A DNA stretch of 64,000 bases from Actinomadura violacea (GTDB taxonomy: Bacteria; Actinomycetota; Actinomycetes; Streptosporangiales; Streptosporangiaceae): assembly GCF_017573465.1 (NCBI RefSeq), contig NZ_JAGEPF010000022.1:62001-126000 (forward strand). The letters run 5' to 3'. The notes under the pieces are model-generated. The model saw only the letters and a program-made list of their open reading frames with translations, had not been told where the DNA came from and made no database searches. Below are positions 15,937-23,957 of the stretch, one piece after another. The position numbers were made by a program, and so were the translations under genes. Position 1 is the stretch's first letter; each line of letters opens with the position of its first letter.

Positions 15937-16778
15937 CGGACGGACTCCAGTTCGTTGAGGGCCTCGACCACGCCGGCCGCGAGCCGAACCGCCTGGTCCG
16001 CGCCCGGGCAGGGCCGCCGGCCGGCCCCGAAGGTCAGATGCCGGGGTTCCCGGCGGGCGGGATCGAAACGGTCCGGTCCGGCGAACACCGCCGGGTCCCG
16101 GTTGGCCGCCCGCAGGTCGAGGGTCACGGTGGCGCCCGCGGCGATCTCGTGGTCCCCGACGGCCGCGGCCTCGCGGGCGACCCGGCGCATGGCCGGGACG
16201 GGCGGGTCGAAGCGGAGCGTCTCGGCGATGACGGCCTCGATCGGGAAGCCCCGCGCCTCGGGCCGACGCGACGCCGGGAGCGCCTTGCGGACGAGCCCGG
16301 CGGTGGCCTCGTACGCCTGCATGTAGACGGCGATCCGGTTGGCGACCTCCTCGTCCGGTCCGGGTCCGAGGAGCCGGGCGAGCGTCGCGACGGCCGCGTC
16401 CGCCCCGTCCCGCCCGTTCCCGGTCAGGTAGCCGGACGCGGCGGCGGGCACCGCGCCGGCCAGCGCGTCCAGGTCGGTGACGCCGAGCGCCTCGCCGAGG
16501 GCGGAGATCGGCGCGAGGTCCGGCGCCTCCCCGGCGAGGACCCGTTCGCCCGCCCGCCGCCGCAGGAAGGCGGGGTCGGCCTCGTCCAGGGACCTCACGA
16601 CGACGCTCAGCCGCCGGTCGTGCGCCGCGCCCTCGCTGAACCGGCAGACGGCCCCGCGCAGCCAGGCCAGCGTCCCCGCCCGCGCGCCGCCTTCCGCCAC
16701 CGGGACGGCGAAACGCTCGTCGGCGAGGACGGCGCGTACGTCGGCGTGCCGGGAGATGACCAGGTCGGTGTTCGCCAT
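15933..16778 (-). CDS. Compact cytochrome P450 (281 residues)
   Basis: The heme-binding loop FGAGRRPCPG is intact with axial Cys257, and the K-helix ETLR (Glu186/Arg189) is present, but the protein is 281 residues against about 400 for bacterial P450s. The I-helix reads AYEAT near 155-159, so Thr is kept but the usual acid-Thr pair is not adjacent. The missing part is mainly N-terminal beta-domain and B-C/F-G loops; no frame disruption is seen. It may be a genuine short P450-like enzyme with altered substrate lid. Start codon ATG follows a TANNNT box; the PEP-mutase-like gene is coupled to its stop. Confidence 0.85.
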   Translation of the reverse strand: MANTDLVISRHADVRAVLADERFAVPVAEGGARAGTLAWLRGAVCRFSEGAAHDRRLSVVVRSLDEADPAFLRRRAGERVLAGEAPDLAPISALGEALGVTDLDALAGAVPAAASGYLTGNGRDGADAAVATLARLLGPGPDEEVANRIAVYMQAYEATAGLVRKALPASRRPEARGFPIEAVIAETLRFDPPVPAMRRVAREAAAVGDHEIAAGATVTLDLRAANRDPAVFAGPDRFDPARREPRHLTFGAGRRPCPGADQAVRLAAGVVEALNELESVR

Positions 16779-16784
16779 GCCCCG

Positions 16785-16790
16785 AATCTA
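16785..16790 (-). promoter_or_regulatory. -10 box, probable leaderless start of the P450 gene
   Basis: On the minus strand TAGATT lies 6 nt before the ATG at 16778, with no Shine-Dalgarno sequence. Confidence 0.5.
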
Positions 16791-16803
16791 GGGGCGGATC
16801 GTT

Positions 16804-17535
16804 TCACCGCTCGTCGAAGTGTCCGCCGCGCCAGGACGGCATCGGACGGCGGCCCGCCGCGACCTCGAACGCGGCGCGGGCGAGCAGGCGCGTCGAGTCC
16901 AGCGTCGGCAGCGGCGACGCCTCCGGCGTGACCAGCAGCGGGATCTCGGTGCAGACCAGCGCGACCGCGTCGCAGCCGCGCTCGGCGAGCCGCTCGATGA
17001 TCCGCACGTACGCACGGCGCGACTCGTCGGTGATCACGCCGTTCACCAGCTCACCGAAGATGATCTCGTGGACGCGGGCGCGGTCGGCGGCGTCCGGCAC
17101 CTCGGCCTCGATGCCGCGGGCACCGAGTTCGCGCGGATAGACGGGGCCGTCCATGGTGTAGCGGGTGCCGAGGACGCCGACGCGGCGGCGCCCGTCGCGG
17201 GCGGCCTGGTCGGCGACGACCTGCGCGATGTGCAGGCCGGGGAGCGCCAGATCGGCGCCCGGGCGTTCCAGGGCCATGTGGGCGGTGTTGTCGGGGCAGG
17301 CGAAGAAGTCCGCGCCCGCCGCGGCGAGCCGCCGGACGCTCTCGGCGAGGATCGCGCGGACGGCGTCGTGGTCGCCCGCGTCCCAGGACGGCATGCTGCG
17401 CGCGAGCGCGATCAGGTCGAGCGTGACGTCGGGGTGGTCGTCGGGGCCCAGCTCGCGGAAGCCCTCCTGGCAGAAGGCGCGGAAGCACAGCGCGGCGCCC
17501 TCCGCGCTGTGGGCGAGGATGCCGAGATGCTCCAT
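16804..17535 (-). CDS. Aspartate/glutamate racemase family protein
   Basis: 243 residues of the Asp/Glu racemase superfamily, cofactor-independent enzymes that use two Cys as acid/base. Both are present: Cys80 in ACPDNTAHM and Cys195 in VCTEIPLL, so racemase activity on aspartate, glutamate or a related amino acid is plausible. ATG 17535 has GGAG 6 nt upstream; in-frame starts further out have none. It is divergent from an XRE regulator with a 26-bp imperfect palindrome between, and 26 bp upstream of the P450 promoter region. Confidence 0.9.
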   Translation of the reverse strand: MEHLGILAHSAEGAALCFRAFCQEGFRELGPDDHPDVTLDLIALARSMPSWDAGDHDAVRAILAESVRRLAAAGADFFACPDNTAHMALERPGADLALPGLHIAQVVADQAARDGRRRVGVLGTRYTMDGPVYPRELGARGIEAEVPDAADRARVHEIIFGELVNGVITDESRRAYVRIIERLAERGCDAVALVCTEIPLLVTPEASPLPTLDSTRLLARAAFEVAAGRRPMPSWRGGHFDER

Positions 17536-17560
17536 GATCGCTCCAGTCCGATGTGGCGAA

Positions 17561-17586
17561 CGTCTGTCCATTACAATGAACAAACG
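17561..17586. promoter_or_regulatory. 26-bp imperfect palindrome, probable XRE operator
   Basis: TGTCCATT (17565-17572) and AATGAACA (17575-17582) are inverted with 7 of 8 matches, and the symmetry extends to CGTC/AACG outside (10 of 13 per half in all). It is centred between the divergent racemase and XRE-cupin genes, in an otherwise A+T-richer patch. Confidence 0.7.
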
Positions 17587-17632
17587 CAGGGGCGTTCGTC
17601 AAACTGAACGCCCGGACTTCTGGAGTGAACAC

Positions 17633-18187
17633 GTGGGGAACCTGGACCTGATCGCGCTGATCGCCGCCTCGATCCGGCGCGAGCGCGCCCGCGCCGGGAT
17701 CACCCAGACCGAGCTGGCCCGCCGAGCCGGCCTCGCGAAATCGACGCTGTCGCAGCTGGAGGCGGGCACCGGCAACCCGAGCGTGGAGACGCTGTGGGCG
17801 CTCGGCGCGGCCCTCGACGTCCCGTTCAGCCGGCTGGTCGACCCGCCGCGGGCGGGCGTGCGGGTCGTCCGCGCAGGTGAAGGGCCCGCCACGCGGTCAG
17901 AGCAGGCGGACTACACGGCGACGCTGCTGGCGTCCTGCCCGCCGAACGCCCGCCGCGACGTCTACCGCGTCGCGGCGGAGCCGGGGGAGCCGCACCTGTC
18001 CGACCCGCACATGCCGGGCACGACCGAGCACGTGGTCATCGGCGCGGGCCGGGCGCTCGCGGGCCCGGCCGACGACCCCGTCGAACTCGGGCCCGGTGAC
18101 TACGTCGCCTATCCGGGCGACGCCCCGCACGTCTTCCGCGCCCTCGCCCCCGGCACCACCGCGACCTTCGTCATGGAGCACACCTGA
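17633..18187 (+). CDS. XRE-family regulator with C-terminal cupin domain
   Basis: 184 residues: HTH_3 domain (about 18-70, with TQTELARRAGLAKSTLSQLE) and a cupin sensor domain (about 105-180, ELGPGDYVAYPGDAPHVF). Such XRE-cupin proteins usually repress nearby catabolic genes and sense a small metabolite. GTG 17633 has GGAG 8 nt upstream. The palindrome between this gene and the divergent racemase suggests control of both. Its stop lies 8 bp from the facing end of the MmgE/PrpD operon. Confidence 0.92.
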   Translation: MGNLDLIALIAASIRRERARAGITQTELARRAGLAKSTLSQLEAGTGNPSVETLWALGAALDVPFSRLVDPPRAGVRVVRAGEGPATRSEQADYTATLLASCPPNARRDVYRVAAEPGEPHLSDPHMPGTTEHVVIGAGRALAGPADDPVELGPGDYVAYPGDAPHVFRALAPGTTATFVMEHT

Positions 18188-18195
18188 CGTCCGGG

Positions 18196-19599
18196 TCAGG
18201 CGAGGAGGGCGGTGAGGGCGCTCAGGTCCTCGACGTCGGCGAGGGAGTAGGTCAGGTCGGTGATGCGGTCGGCCTGGCCCGGGGTGACGCGGCGGGTGGC
18301 GTTGAGGCGGAACTTGGTCGCCAGCTCGTCGGCCGACAGCGGGTTGCCCGGGCCGCCGCGGTTGGCGTCCACCCGCTCCTCCATTACGGCGCCGTCCCGG
18401 GTCGTGACGCGCAGGACGGCCGGGAACTGGTGCGGGAAGATCTCGTCGCAGCGGGCGTCCGGCACGCACCGGACCTTCGCGGCCAGCGCGAGCCGCTCCG
18501 GGTCGGCGGCGGCCTCGTCGGTGAAGTCCTCGTGGAAGACGCCGAGCCCGCCGCCGCCCAGCAGCGCCGCCGCGACCGTGTACGGGCCGGAGAACGCGGC
18601 GTGGTACCCAGACTTCGGACGGATCTTGTCCTCGCGGGGCTCGCCGATCGTCCGCAGCACGGCCGTCGGCGCGCCCAGCTCGATGCCCTCGATGCCGGAC
18701 GGGTCGAGACCCCGCGCGCGCAGGCGGAGCGCGGCGTCGATGCCCGCATGGGTGAAGTGGTTGCACGGGTACGGCTTGAAGAAGATCCCGGGCAGTTCCC
18801 AGTGCTCGCCGAGCCGGTCGGTGAGCGCGCCGAGGTCGACCTGGTCGCCGCACCACGCCTGCAGGAACCCGAACCGTCCCTCGAACACGGTCGGCGGGCC
18901 GGTGATGCCGGTGCGGGCGAGACCGGCGGCGGTGACGGCGGCGTGCGCGGCCCAGCCGCAGTGGATCCGCTTGACGGTCCCGCCGGTCCGGTTGGCCTCC
19001 AGGATCCCCGAGCCCATGCTGGCGGCGATGCCCATCGCGTCGGCGATGCCGGCCGCGTCCAGGCCCGACAGCATCGCGGCGGCGGCCGCCGCCCCGACGG
19101 CGCCGCAGATCGCGGTGGCGTGCTGGCCGCGCTCGAAGAACACCGAGTTGCCCAGCTCCCGGTCGTAGCCGGCCATGCCGAGCCGGACGGTGATCTCCAC
19201 GCCGACGCCGACCGCGTCCAGCAGCGCCGCGCCCGTCGCACCGCGCGCCTCGGCGGCCGCGAGCGCGGCGGGCACTACCGATGCGGACGGGTGCAGCACC
19301 GACGGCAGGTGCGTGTCGTCGAAGTCGAGCGAGTGCGCGAGGGTGCCGTTGAGCAGGGCGGCGCTGGGCTCGGGGAGGCGGGCGCCGGTGCCGATCGCGG
19401 TGGCGCGCCCCGCGCCGCCCCATTCGGCGACCAGGTCGCCGACCGCGCGGGCCGGCGCCTCGCCGGTCGCGCCGAGGCTGTTGCCGAGGGCGTCCAGGAC
19501 GCGCCGCGCGGCGTCGGCGCGCAGGTCGGCGGGCAGCCCGTCCGCCCTTGCGCCGGCGGCGAGCGCGGCGAACCGCTGCACCGGGGTGGGCGCGGTCAT
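18196..19599 (-). CDS. MmgE/PrpD family protein, copy 1
   Basis: 467 residues of the family that includes 2-methylcitrate dehydratase (PrpD), cis-aconitate decarboxylase and iminodisuccinate epimerase. Landmarks: LAHSLDFDDTH (about 87-97, family signature), GASMGSGILE-like stretch around 185, FKPYPCNHFTH near 275, and the C-terminal beta-rich domain. The specific reaction (dehydration, epimerisation or decarboxylation of a di/tricarboxylate) cannot be read off. It ends a four-gene operon; its ATG overlaps the cyclase stop by 4 nt. A second family member lies in the rightward arm of the locus. Confidence 0.9.
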   Translation of the reverse strand: MTAPTPVQRFAALAAGARADGLPADLRADAARRVLDALGNSLGATGEAPARAVGDLVAEWGGAGRATAIGTGARLPEPSAALLNGTLAHSLDFDDTHLPSVLHPSASVVPAALAAAEARGATGAALLDAVGVGVEITVRLGMAGYDRELGNSVFFERGQHATAICGAVGAAAAAAMLSGLDAAGIADAMGIAASMGSGILEANRTGGTVKRIHCGWAAHAAVTAAGLARTGITGPPTVFEGRFGFLQAWCGDQVDLGALTDRLGEHWELPGIFFKPYPCNHFTHAGIDAALRLRARGLDPSGIEGIELGAPTAVLRTIGEPREDKIRPKSGYHAAFSGPYTVAAALLGGGGLGVFHEDFTDEAAADPERLALAAKVRCVPDARCDEIFPHQFPAVLRVTTRDGAVMEERVDANRGGPGNPLSADELATKFRLNATRRVTPGQADRITDLTYSLADVEDLSALTALLA

Positions 19600-20414
19600 G
19601 CCGACACCGCCGCGAGCGGGCGGACGGGGGAGCCGGTGCCGCCCTGGATCCGCAGCGGCGCCAGCACGAACGCGAACTCGTGCAGCCCGGCCTCGGCGAG
19701 CGCCTCCAGGTTCAGGTGCTCCATGATGAAGATCCCCGACTCGACCAGCAGGATCCGGTGGACGGGCAGCACCGCGTGCCCGGCGCCCGCCGGGATCTGC
19801 TCGTAGGCGGTGGTGTCGGCGCCGGTCGCGACGATCCTCCGGTCGGCGAGCCAGCGGGCGGCGTCCTGGGTCGCGCCGGGCACGCCCGTCTCCTTGCCCA
19901 GGTAGGCGGTGGTGTCACCGAAGTTGCGGGACCAGCCGGTGCGGATCAGCGCGACGTCGCCCTCGCCGGGCTCGGTCCCGGCCCGCTTGGCGGCGAGGTC
20001 CAGGTCCTCGGCGGTCACCCCGTAGCCGGGCGGCAGCGTCGCGACGCCGTGCACGGCGGCGACGTCCAGCAGGACGCCGCGGCGCAGCAGCCCGGGCAGG
20101 TTCTCGGCGCCGTGGCTGGTGAACGCCCCGCCGCGCTGCGCCTCCTCGGCGTCGATCCCGCCGTGCAGTTCGCCGTCGTGGCTGACGTGCGAGAGCGCGT
20201 CGATGTGGGTGCCGACGTGCCCGCCGGTCACGATGATCTCGTTGGCGGCCGAGCCGCCGTCCGGGCGCCGCATGTCGCCGTGCCGGCGGATCAGCGTCAT
20301 CCGGAAGCCGGGGTGGTTCGGGGAGCAGGGCATGCCGGTGAAGAACGGGTGGCCGAGCTCGATCAGCCGGACGCCGCGGGCGACCGCCGCGAGCAGCGGG
20401 TCCTGGGTGGTCAT
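19596..20414 (-). CDS. Cyclase / kynurenine-formamidase-like metal hydrolase
   Basis: 272 residues of the cyclase family (Pfam Cyclase). The signature GGHVGTHIDALSH (His66, His70, Asp72) holds the divalent metal site, with later EGDVALIRTGW and TGADTTAYEQ typical of the larger subgroup that opens lactones, formamides or isatin-like rings. Cytosolic; no signal peptide. Coupled at both ends by 4-nt overlaps (ATGA) to the CoA-ester lyase and MmgE/PrpD genes, so it belongs to the same pathway, probably hydrolysing a ring or amide intermediate. Confidence 0.88.
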   Translation of the reverse strand: MTTQDPLLAAVARGVRLIELGHPFFTGMPCSPNHPGFRMTLIRRHGDMRRPDGGSAANEIIVTGGHVGTHIDALSHVSHDGELHGGIDAEEAQRGGAFTSHGAENLPGLLRRGVLLDVAAVHGVATLPPGYGVTAEDLDLAAKRAGTEPGEGDVALIRTGWSRNFGDTTAYLGKETGVPGATQDAARWLADRRIVATGADTTAYEQIPAGAGHAVLPVHRILLVESGIFIMEHLNLEALAEAGLHEFAFVLAPLRIQGGTGSPVRPLAAVSA

Positions 20415-21280
20415 GAGGGGGAGCCTTCCTTCTGCGATGCGGTGCGGTGGGCGGACGCGGCGACGGCGAGGATCCAGGAGGCGCGCTCGACGACCGCCTT
20501 GTCCACGAACCGGCCGGCGGAGTCGATCCACGCGGCGGCACCGGCCGTGCCGTCGCGCTCGGTGAGCTGGTCCATGAGGCCGCGCGCCCAGGCGACGTCG
20601 CCGGGGTCGGGCGCGCACGCCTCGTGGACGACAGGGATCTGCGCGGGGTGGATCACCGACCGGCCGAAGAACCCGGCGCGGTGCGCGGCGGCGGTGTCGG
20701 CGCGCAGGCCGTCCAGGTCGCGGACGGCGGTCCAGACGCTCTGCGGCGGGGACGGCAGCCGAGCGGCGCGGGCCGCGACGACCACCCGCGAGCGCGGCCA
20801 CGCGAGCGCGTCGCCGCCGGTCACCCGCAGGTCCGCGGACAGGTCAGCCTCGCCGAGCGAGATCCCGGCGACAAGCGGGTGCGCGGTCGCGAGGGCCAGG
20901 GCGTTCTCGATGCCGAGCGCTGATTCCAGGACGGGGAACACCGGCACGCCGAGCGCGTCGGCGACGCGGCGCAGCGCGGCCGGGTCCTCGCACTTGGGGA
21001 TGCGGACCCCGGCGAGCGCGCCGGGCGCGGACGCCAGCAGCCCGATGTCGGCGGTGCCGTCCGGCGTGCCGGGCGCGTTGATCCGCACGTAGGCGGGCCG
21101 CCCTTCCGCCAGGGCGGAGGCGACGGTGCGGCGCGCGGTCTCCTTCGCGTCCGGGGCGACGGCGTCCTCGAGGTCGAGGATGACGGCGTCCGCACCGGAG
21201 TCCAGGGCCTTGCCGATGCGGTCGGGACGGTCGCCGGGGACGTACAGCCAGGTCCGGTGCGGATGCTCCGGCTCGGTCAT
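20411..21280 (-). CDS. HpcH/HpaI-type CoA-ester lyase (citrate lyase beta-like)
   Basis: 289 residues, TIM-barrel CoA-ester lyase family (citrate lyase beta, malyl-, citramalyl-CoA lyases). Seen: RTWLYVPGDRPDRI at the N-terminus, LDLEDAVAP with acid metal ligands (about 36-44), the phosphate-binding YVRIN, a Glu in PVLESALGIEN and GRSVIHPAQI near the C-terminus. It would split a 3-hydroxyacyl-CoA into acetyl-CoA or acyl-CoA plus glyoxylate or pyruvate. Gene overlaps on both sides place it between CoA activation by the upstream CoA-transferase and the rest of the pathway. Confidence 0.9.
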   Translation of the reverse strand: MTEPEHPHRTWLYVPGDRPDRIGKALDSGADAVILDLEDAVAPDAKETARRTVASALAEGRPAYVRINAPGTPDGTADIGLLASAPGALAGVRIPKCEDPAALRRVADALGVPVFPVLESALGIENALALATAHPLVAGISLGEADLSADLRVTGGDALAWPRSRVVVAARAARLPSPPQSVWTAVRDLDGLRADTAAAHRAGFFGRSVIHPAQIPVVHEACAPDPGDVAWARGLMDQLTERDGTAGAAAWIDSAGRFVDKAVVERASWILAVAASAHRTASQKEGSPS

Positions 21281-22464
21281 TTCACGACCCCCTTGGCGCG
21301 CAGCTCGGCCAGCTCCGCCTCGCCCACCCCGTACCGGCCGAGGATCTCGGCGGTGTGCGCGCCGAGCGGCGGCCCGGCCGAGTCGATGCGCCCGGGCGTC
21401 TGCGACAGCCGGAACAGCACGTTCTGCATCTTCACCGGGCCGAGTTCGTCGTCGGGGACGGTGGCGATGGTGCCGAGCGCCTCGAACTGCGGGTCGGTCA
21501 TCACGTCGGCGGCGGTGTAGATCGGCGCGACGGCGGCCTCGGCCTCCTCGAACGCCTTCACGACCTCGTCGCGGTCGCGCTGAGCGATCCACGAGCCGAC
21601 GGCCTCGTCCAGCTCGTCGGCGTGCTCGGCGCGCTCGGCGCCGGTGGCGAACCACGGCTCGTCGATGTAGCCGGGGCGGCCGACCAGCCGCATCACCCGC
21701 TCGGCGATGGACTGGGCGCTGGTGGAGATCGCGACCCAGCCGCCGTCGCGGGTCCGGTAGGTGTTGCGCGGCGCGTTGTTGTGCGACCGGTTGCCGGTGC
21801 GGGCCTGCAGCTCGCCGAGCTGGTCGTAGGTGATGATCTGCGGGCCGAGCAGCGTCAGGATCGGCTCGATGATCGCCAGGTCGACGACCTGGCCCTCGCC
21901 GGTCGCCTCCCGCGCGCGCAGCGCCGTCATCACCGCGAACGCGGTGGTCAGCGCGGCGATCCCGTCGGCGAGGCCGAACGGCGGCAGGGTCGGCGGCCCG
22001 TCCGGCTCGCCGGTGATCGCGGCGAACCCGCTCATCGCCTCGGCGAGCGTGCCGAAGCCGGGCCGCCGCGAGTACGGGCCGGTCTGCCCGAACCCGGTGA
22101 CCCGGGCCAGCACCAGCCGGGGGTTGATCTTCTTCAGCTCGTCGTAGCCGAGGCCCCAGCGCTCCAGTGTGCCGGGCCGGAAGTTCTCGATCACCACGTC
22201 GGCGTCGGCGGCGAGCCGGCGGAAGACCTCCTGGCCCTCGGGTGAGCCGAGGTAGAGGGTGACCGCCTTCTTGTTGCGGCCGAGCATCTTCCACCACAGC
22301 CCGACGCCGTCGCGGCGCGCGCCGTGGCTGCGCACCGGGTCGCCCTTCGGGTGCTCGATCTTGATCACCTCGGCCCCGAAGTCGGCGAGCAGCGTGGCCG
22401 CCAGCGGCCCGGCGAACAGGGTGGCCGCGTCGAGCACGCGGACTCCGGACAGGGCGTCGGGCAT
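21277..22464 (-). CDS. Family III CoA-transferase (CaiB/BaiF)
   Basis: 395 residues. N-terminal VRVLDAATLFAGPLAATLLADFGAEVIKIE is the family hallmark, with VIENFRPG near 92 and the probable catalytic Asp in FGLADGIAA (Asp167). It would move CoA from succinyl-CoA or similar to a carboxylic acid, activating the substrate for the coupled lyase. First gene of the leftward arm; the promoter region contains one copy of the 17-bp GTTYC...GGAAC element 27 bp before its ATG, the other copy serving the divergent importer operon. Confidence 0.92.
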   Translation of the reverse strand: MPDALSGVRVLDAATLFAGPLAATLLADFGAEVIKIEHPKGDPVRSHGARRDGVGLWWKMLGRNKKAVTLYLGSPEGQEVFRRLAADADVVIENFRPGTLERWGLGYDELKKINPRLVLARVTGFGQTGPYSRRPGFGTLAEAMSGFAAITGEPDGPPTLPPFGLADGIAALTTAFAVMTALRAREATGEGQVVDLAIIEPILTLLGPQIITYDQLGELQARTGNRSHNNAPRNTYRTRDGGWVAISTSAQSIAERVMRLVGRPGYIDEPWFATGAERAEHADELDEAVGSWIAQRDRDEVVKAFEEAEAAVAPIYTAADVMTDPQFEALGTIATVPDDELGPVKMQNVLFRLSQTPGRIDSAGPPLGAHTAEILGRYGVGEAELAELRAKGVVK

Positions 22465-22490
22465 GGGCGGTACCGCCTTCGGTTCTGATC

Positions 22491-22507
22491 GTTTCTCTTA
22501 GCGGAAC
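22491..22507. promoter_or_regulatory. 17-bp regulator site, copy 1 (before the CoA-transferase)
   Basis: GTTTCTCTTAGCGGAAC: inverted half-sites GTTTC/GGAAC with a TCTTAGC centre. It agrees at 15 of 17 bases with copy 2 at 22647 on the far side of the same intergenic region. Likely bound by the IclR protein encoded at the end of the locus. Confidence 0.7.
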
Positions 22508-22646
22508 AAGATTCAGGCCAAGGTTCGGCGCCGCGCGGGCGCCGGATGTCTTCAAGTTGGCACCGGCTGTCGAGTTTCGTCAAGTTATGCCTAGATATTG
22601 ACCAGGTCACGTGATGGATGCCACGATGACGCATCAGTGGCCCGGT

Positions 22647-22663
22647 GTTCCTCTAAGCGGAAC
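22647..22663. promoter_or_regulatory. 17-bp regulator site, copy 2 (before the importer operon)
   Basis: GTTCCTCTAAGCGGAAC, with perfect GTTCC/GGAAC arms 7 bp apart, 40 bp before the ATG of the binding-protein gene. Same orientation and core as copy 1. Confidence 0.7.
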
Positions 22664-22703
22664 GAGCGCCGAATGGGTGGCGCCGGGCAGGCAGGAGAGG
22701 TGA

Positions 22704-23957
22704 ATGTCGGCTCGAAAGCTCGTCGCCGGGCTCGGCGCGTGCGCGGCCCTGCTGGCCGCCACCGCCGGCTGCGGCGGCTCGGCGCCCTCCGGCGCCGCCG
22801 GGGCCGCGGCGGGCCGCGACAGCGGCCCCGTGAGGATCGGCGCCCTGCACCCGGTCAGCGGCGCGAACGCGGTCGACGGCCAGCAGATGCGGCGCGGCGC
22901 GCAGATGGCGGTCGACGCGATCAACGCCGCCGGCGGCATCACGTCCCTCGGCGGCCGCAAGGTGAAGCTGGAGACCGGCGACACCCAGGGCAAGGCGGAG
23001 GTCGGCCAGAGCGAGGCCCAGCGCCTCATCTCCGAGGGATCGGTCGGCCTCGTCGGCACCTACCAGAGCGCGGTCAGCACGAACGTGGCCGTGGTCGCCG
23101 AACGCAACCGCGTCCCGTTCGTCATGGACGTGACCGCGTCGGACGCGATCTTCGCGCACGGCTACAAGTACGCGTTCCGCGTGCAGCCCGGCAGCGCGGC
23201 GATCGCGGGCGCGGCGGCCCGCTACCTCAAGGAGGTCTCCGAGAAGGCGGGCAAGCCCGTCAAGAAGGTGGCGTTCCTGCACGAGCAGACCGACTTCGGC
23301 GCCGGCGCCGCCGAGGCGTTCGCGAAGGCGGCCAAGAAGCTCGGCATCCAGGTCGGCCCGAACATCAGCTACGACGCCGTCACCGCGTCCGACCTCACCG
23401 CGCAGATCACGCAGGTGAAGGCGTCCGGCGCGGACGTGCTCGCCGTCGCCGGCTACTACCGCGACGGGCTGCTCGCCGCCAAGGCGATCAACGCGGTCAA
23501 GCCGAACCTCAACGCGGTGTGGGGCGTGTCGGACGGCGCGTTCGACCAGCCGAAGTTCGTCAGCGACGTCGGCGCGCTCGGTGAACGCTACTTCAGCACC
23601 AACTACCACTACGACGCCAAGAACCCGGAGACGGTGAAGCTGCGCGCCGAGTACCAGAAGCGGTACGGCGCGCCGATGCGGACCGGCGCCGTCCTCGCCT
23701 ACGACGCCGTCCAGGTGATCGCGCAGGGCGTGGAGCGGGCGGCGAGCACCGACCCGAAGAAGGTCCGCGCCGCGATCGCCGCGTCGCAGGTGCGGCCGCT
23801 GACCGTCGGCACCGGGCCGATCGCGTTCGCGGCCAACGGCGACAACAAGAACGCGCTGCCCGTCCTGATGCAGGTGCAGAACGGGCAGATCAAGCAGGTC
23901 TATCCCCAGGACAAGGCCGAATCCCAGCCCAACTACTCGGTGACGTGGCGGCCATGA
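22704..23957 (+). CDS. ABC importer substrate-binding lipoprotein (branched-chain amino acid/amide type)
   Basis: 417 residues. Signal peptide with lipobox ending ATAGC (Cys23 lipidated), then a two-lobed Peripla_BP_6/LivJ-like domain starting VRIGALHPVSG. It captures the substrate outside the membrane for the LivHMGF-type transporter encoded next. The family carries branched-chain amino acids, urea, amides and many carboxylates, so the ligand is open; the surrounding enzymes suggest a cyclic amide/imide or dicarboxylate. First gene of a ten-gene rightward operon whose members overlap or nearly touch. Confidence 0.92.
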   Translation: MSARKLVAGLGACAALLAATAGCGGSAPSGAAGAAAGRDSGPVRIGALHPVSGANAVDGQQMRRGAQMAVDAINAAGGITSLGGRKVKLETGDTQGKAEVGQSEAQRLISEGSVGLVGTYQSAVSTNVAVVAERNRVPFVMDVTASDAIFAHGYKYAFRVQPGSAAIAGAAARYLKEVSEKAGKPVKKVAFLHEQTDFGAGAAEAFAKAAKKLGIQVGPNISYDAVTASDLTAQITQVKASGADVLAVAGYYRDGLLAAKAINAVKPNLNAVWGVSDGAFDQPKFVSDVGALGERYFSTNYHYDAKNPETVKLRAEYQKRYGAPMRTGAVLAYDAVQVIAQGVERAASTDPKKVRAAIAASQVRPLTVGTGPIAFAANGDNKNALPVLMQVQNGQIKQVYPQDKAESQPNYSVTWRP

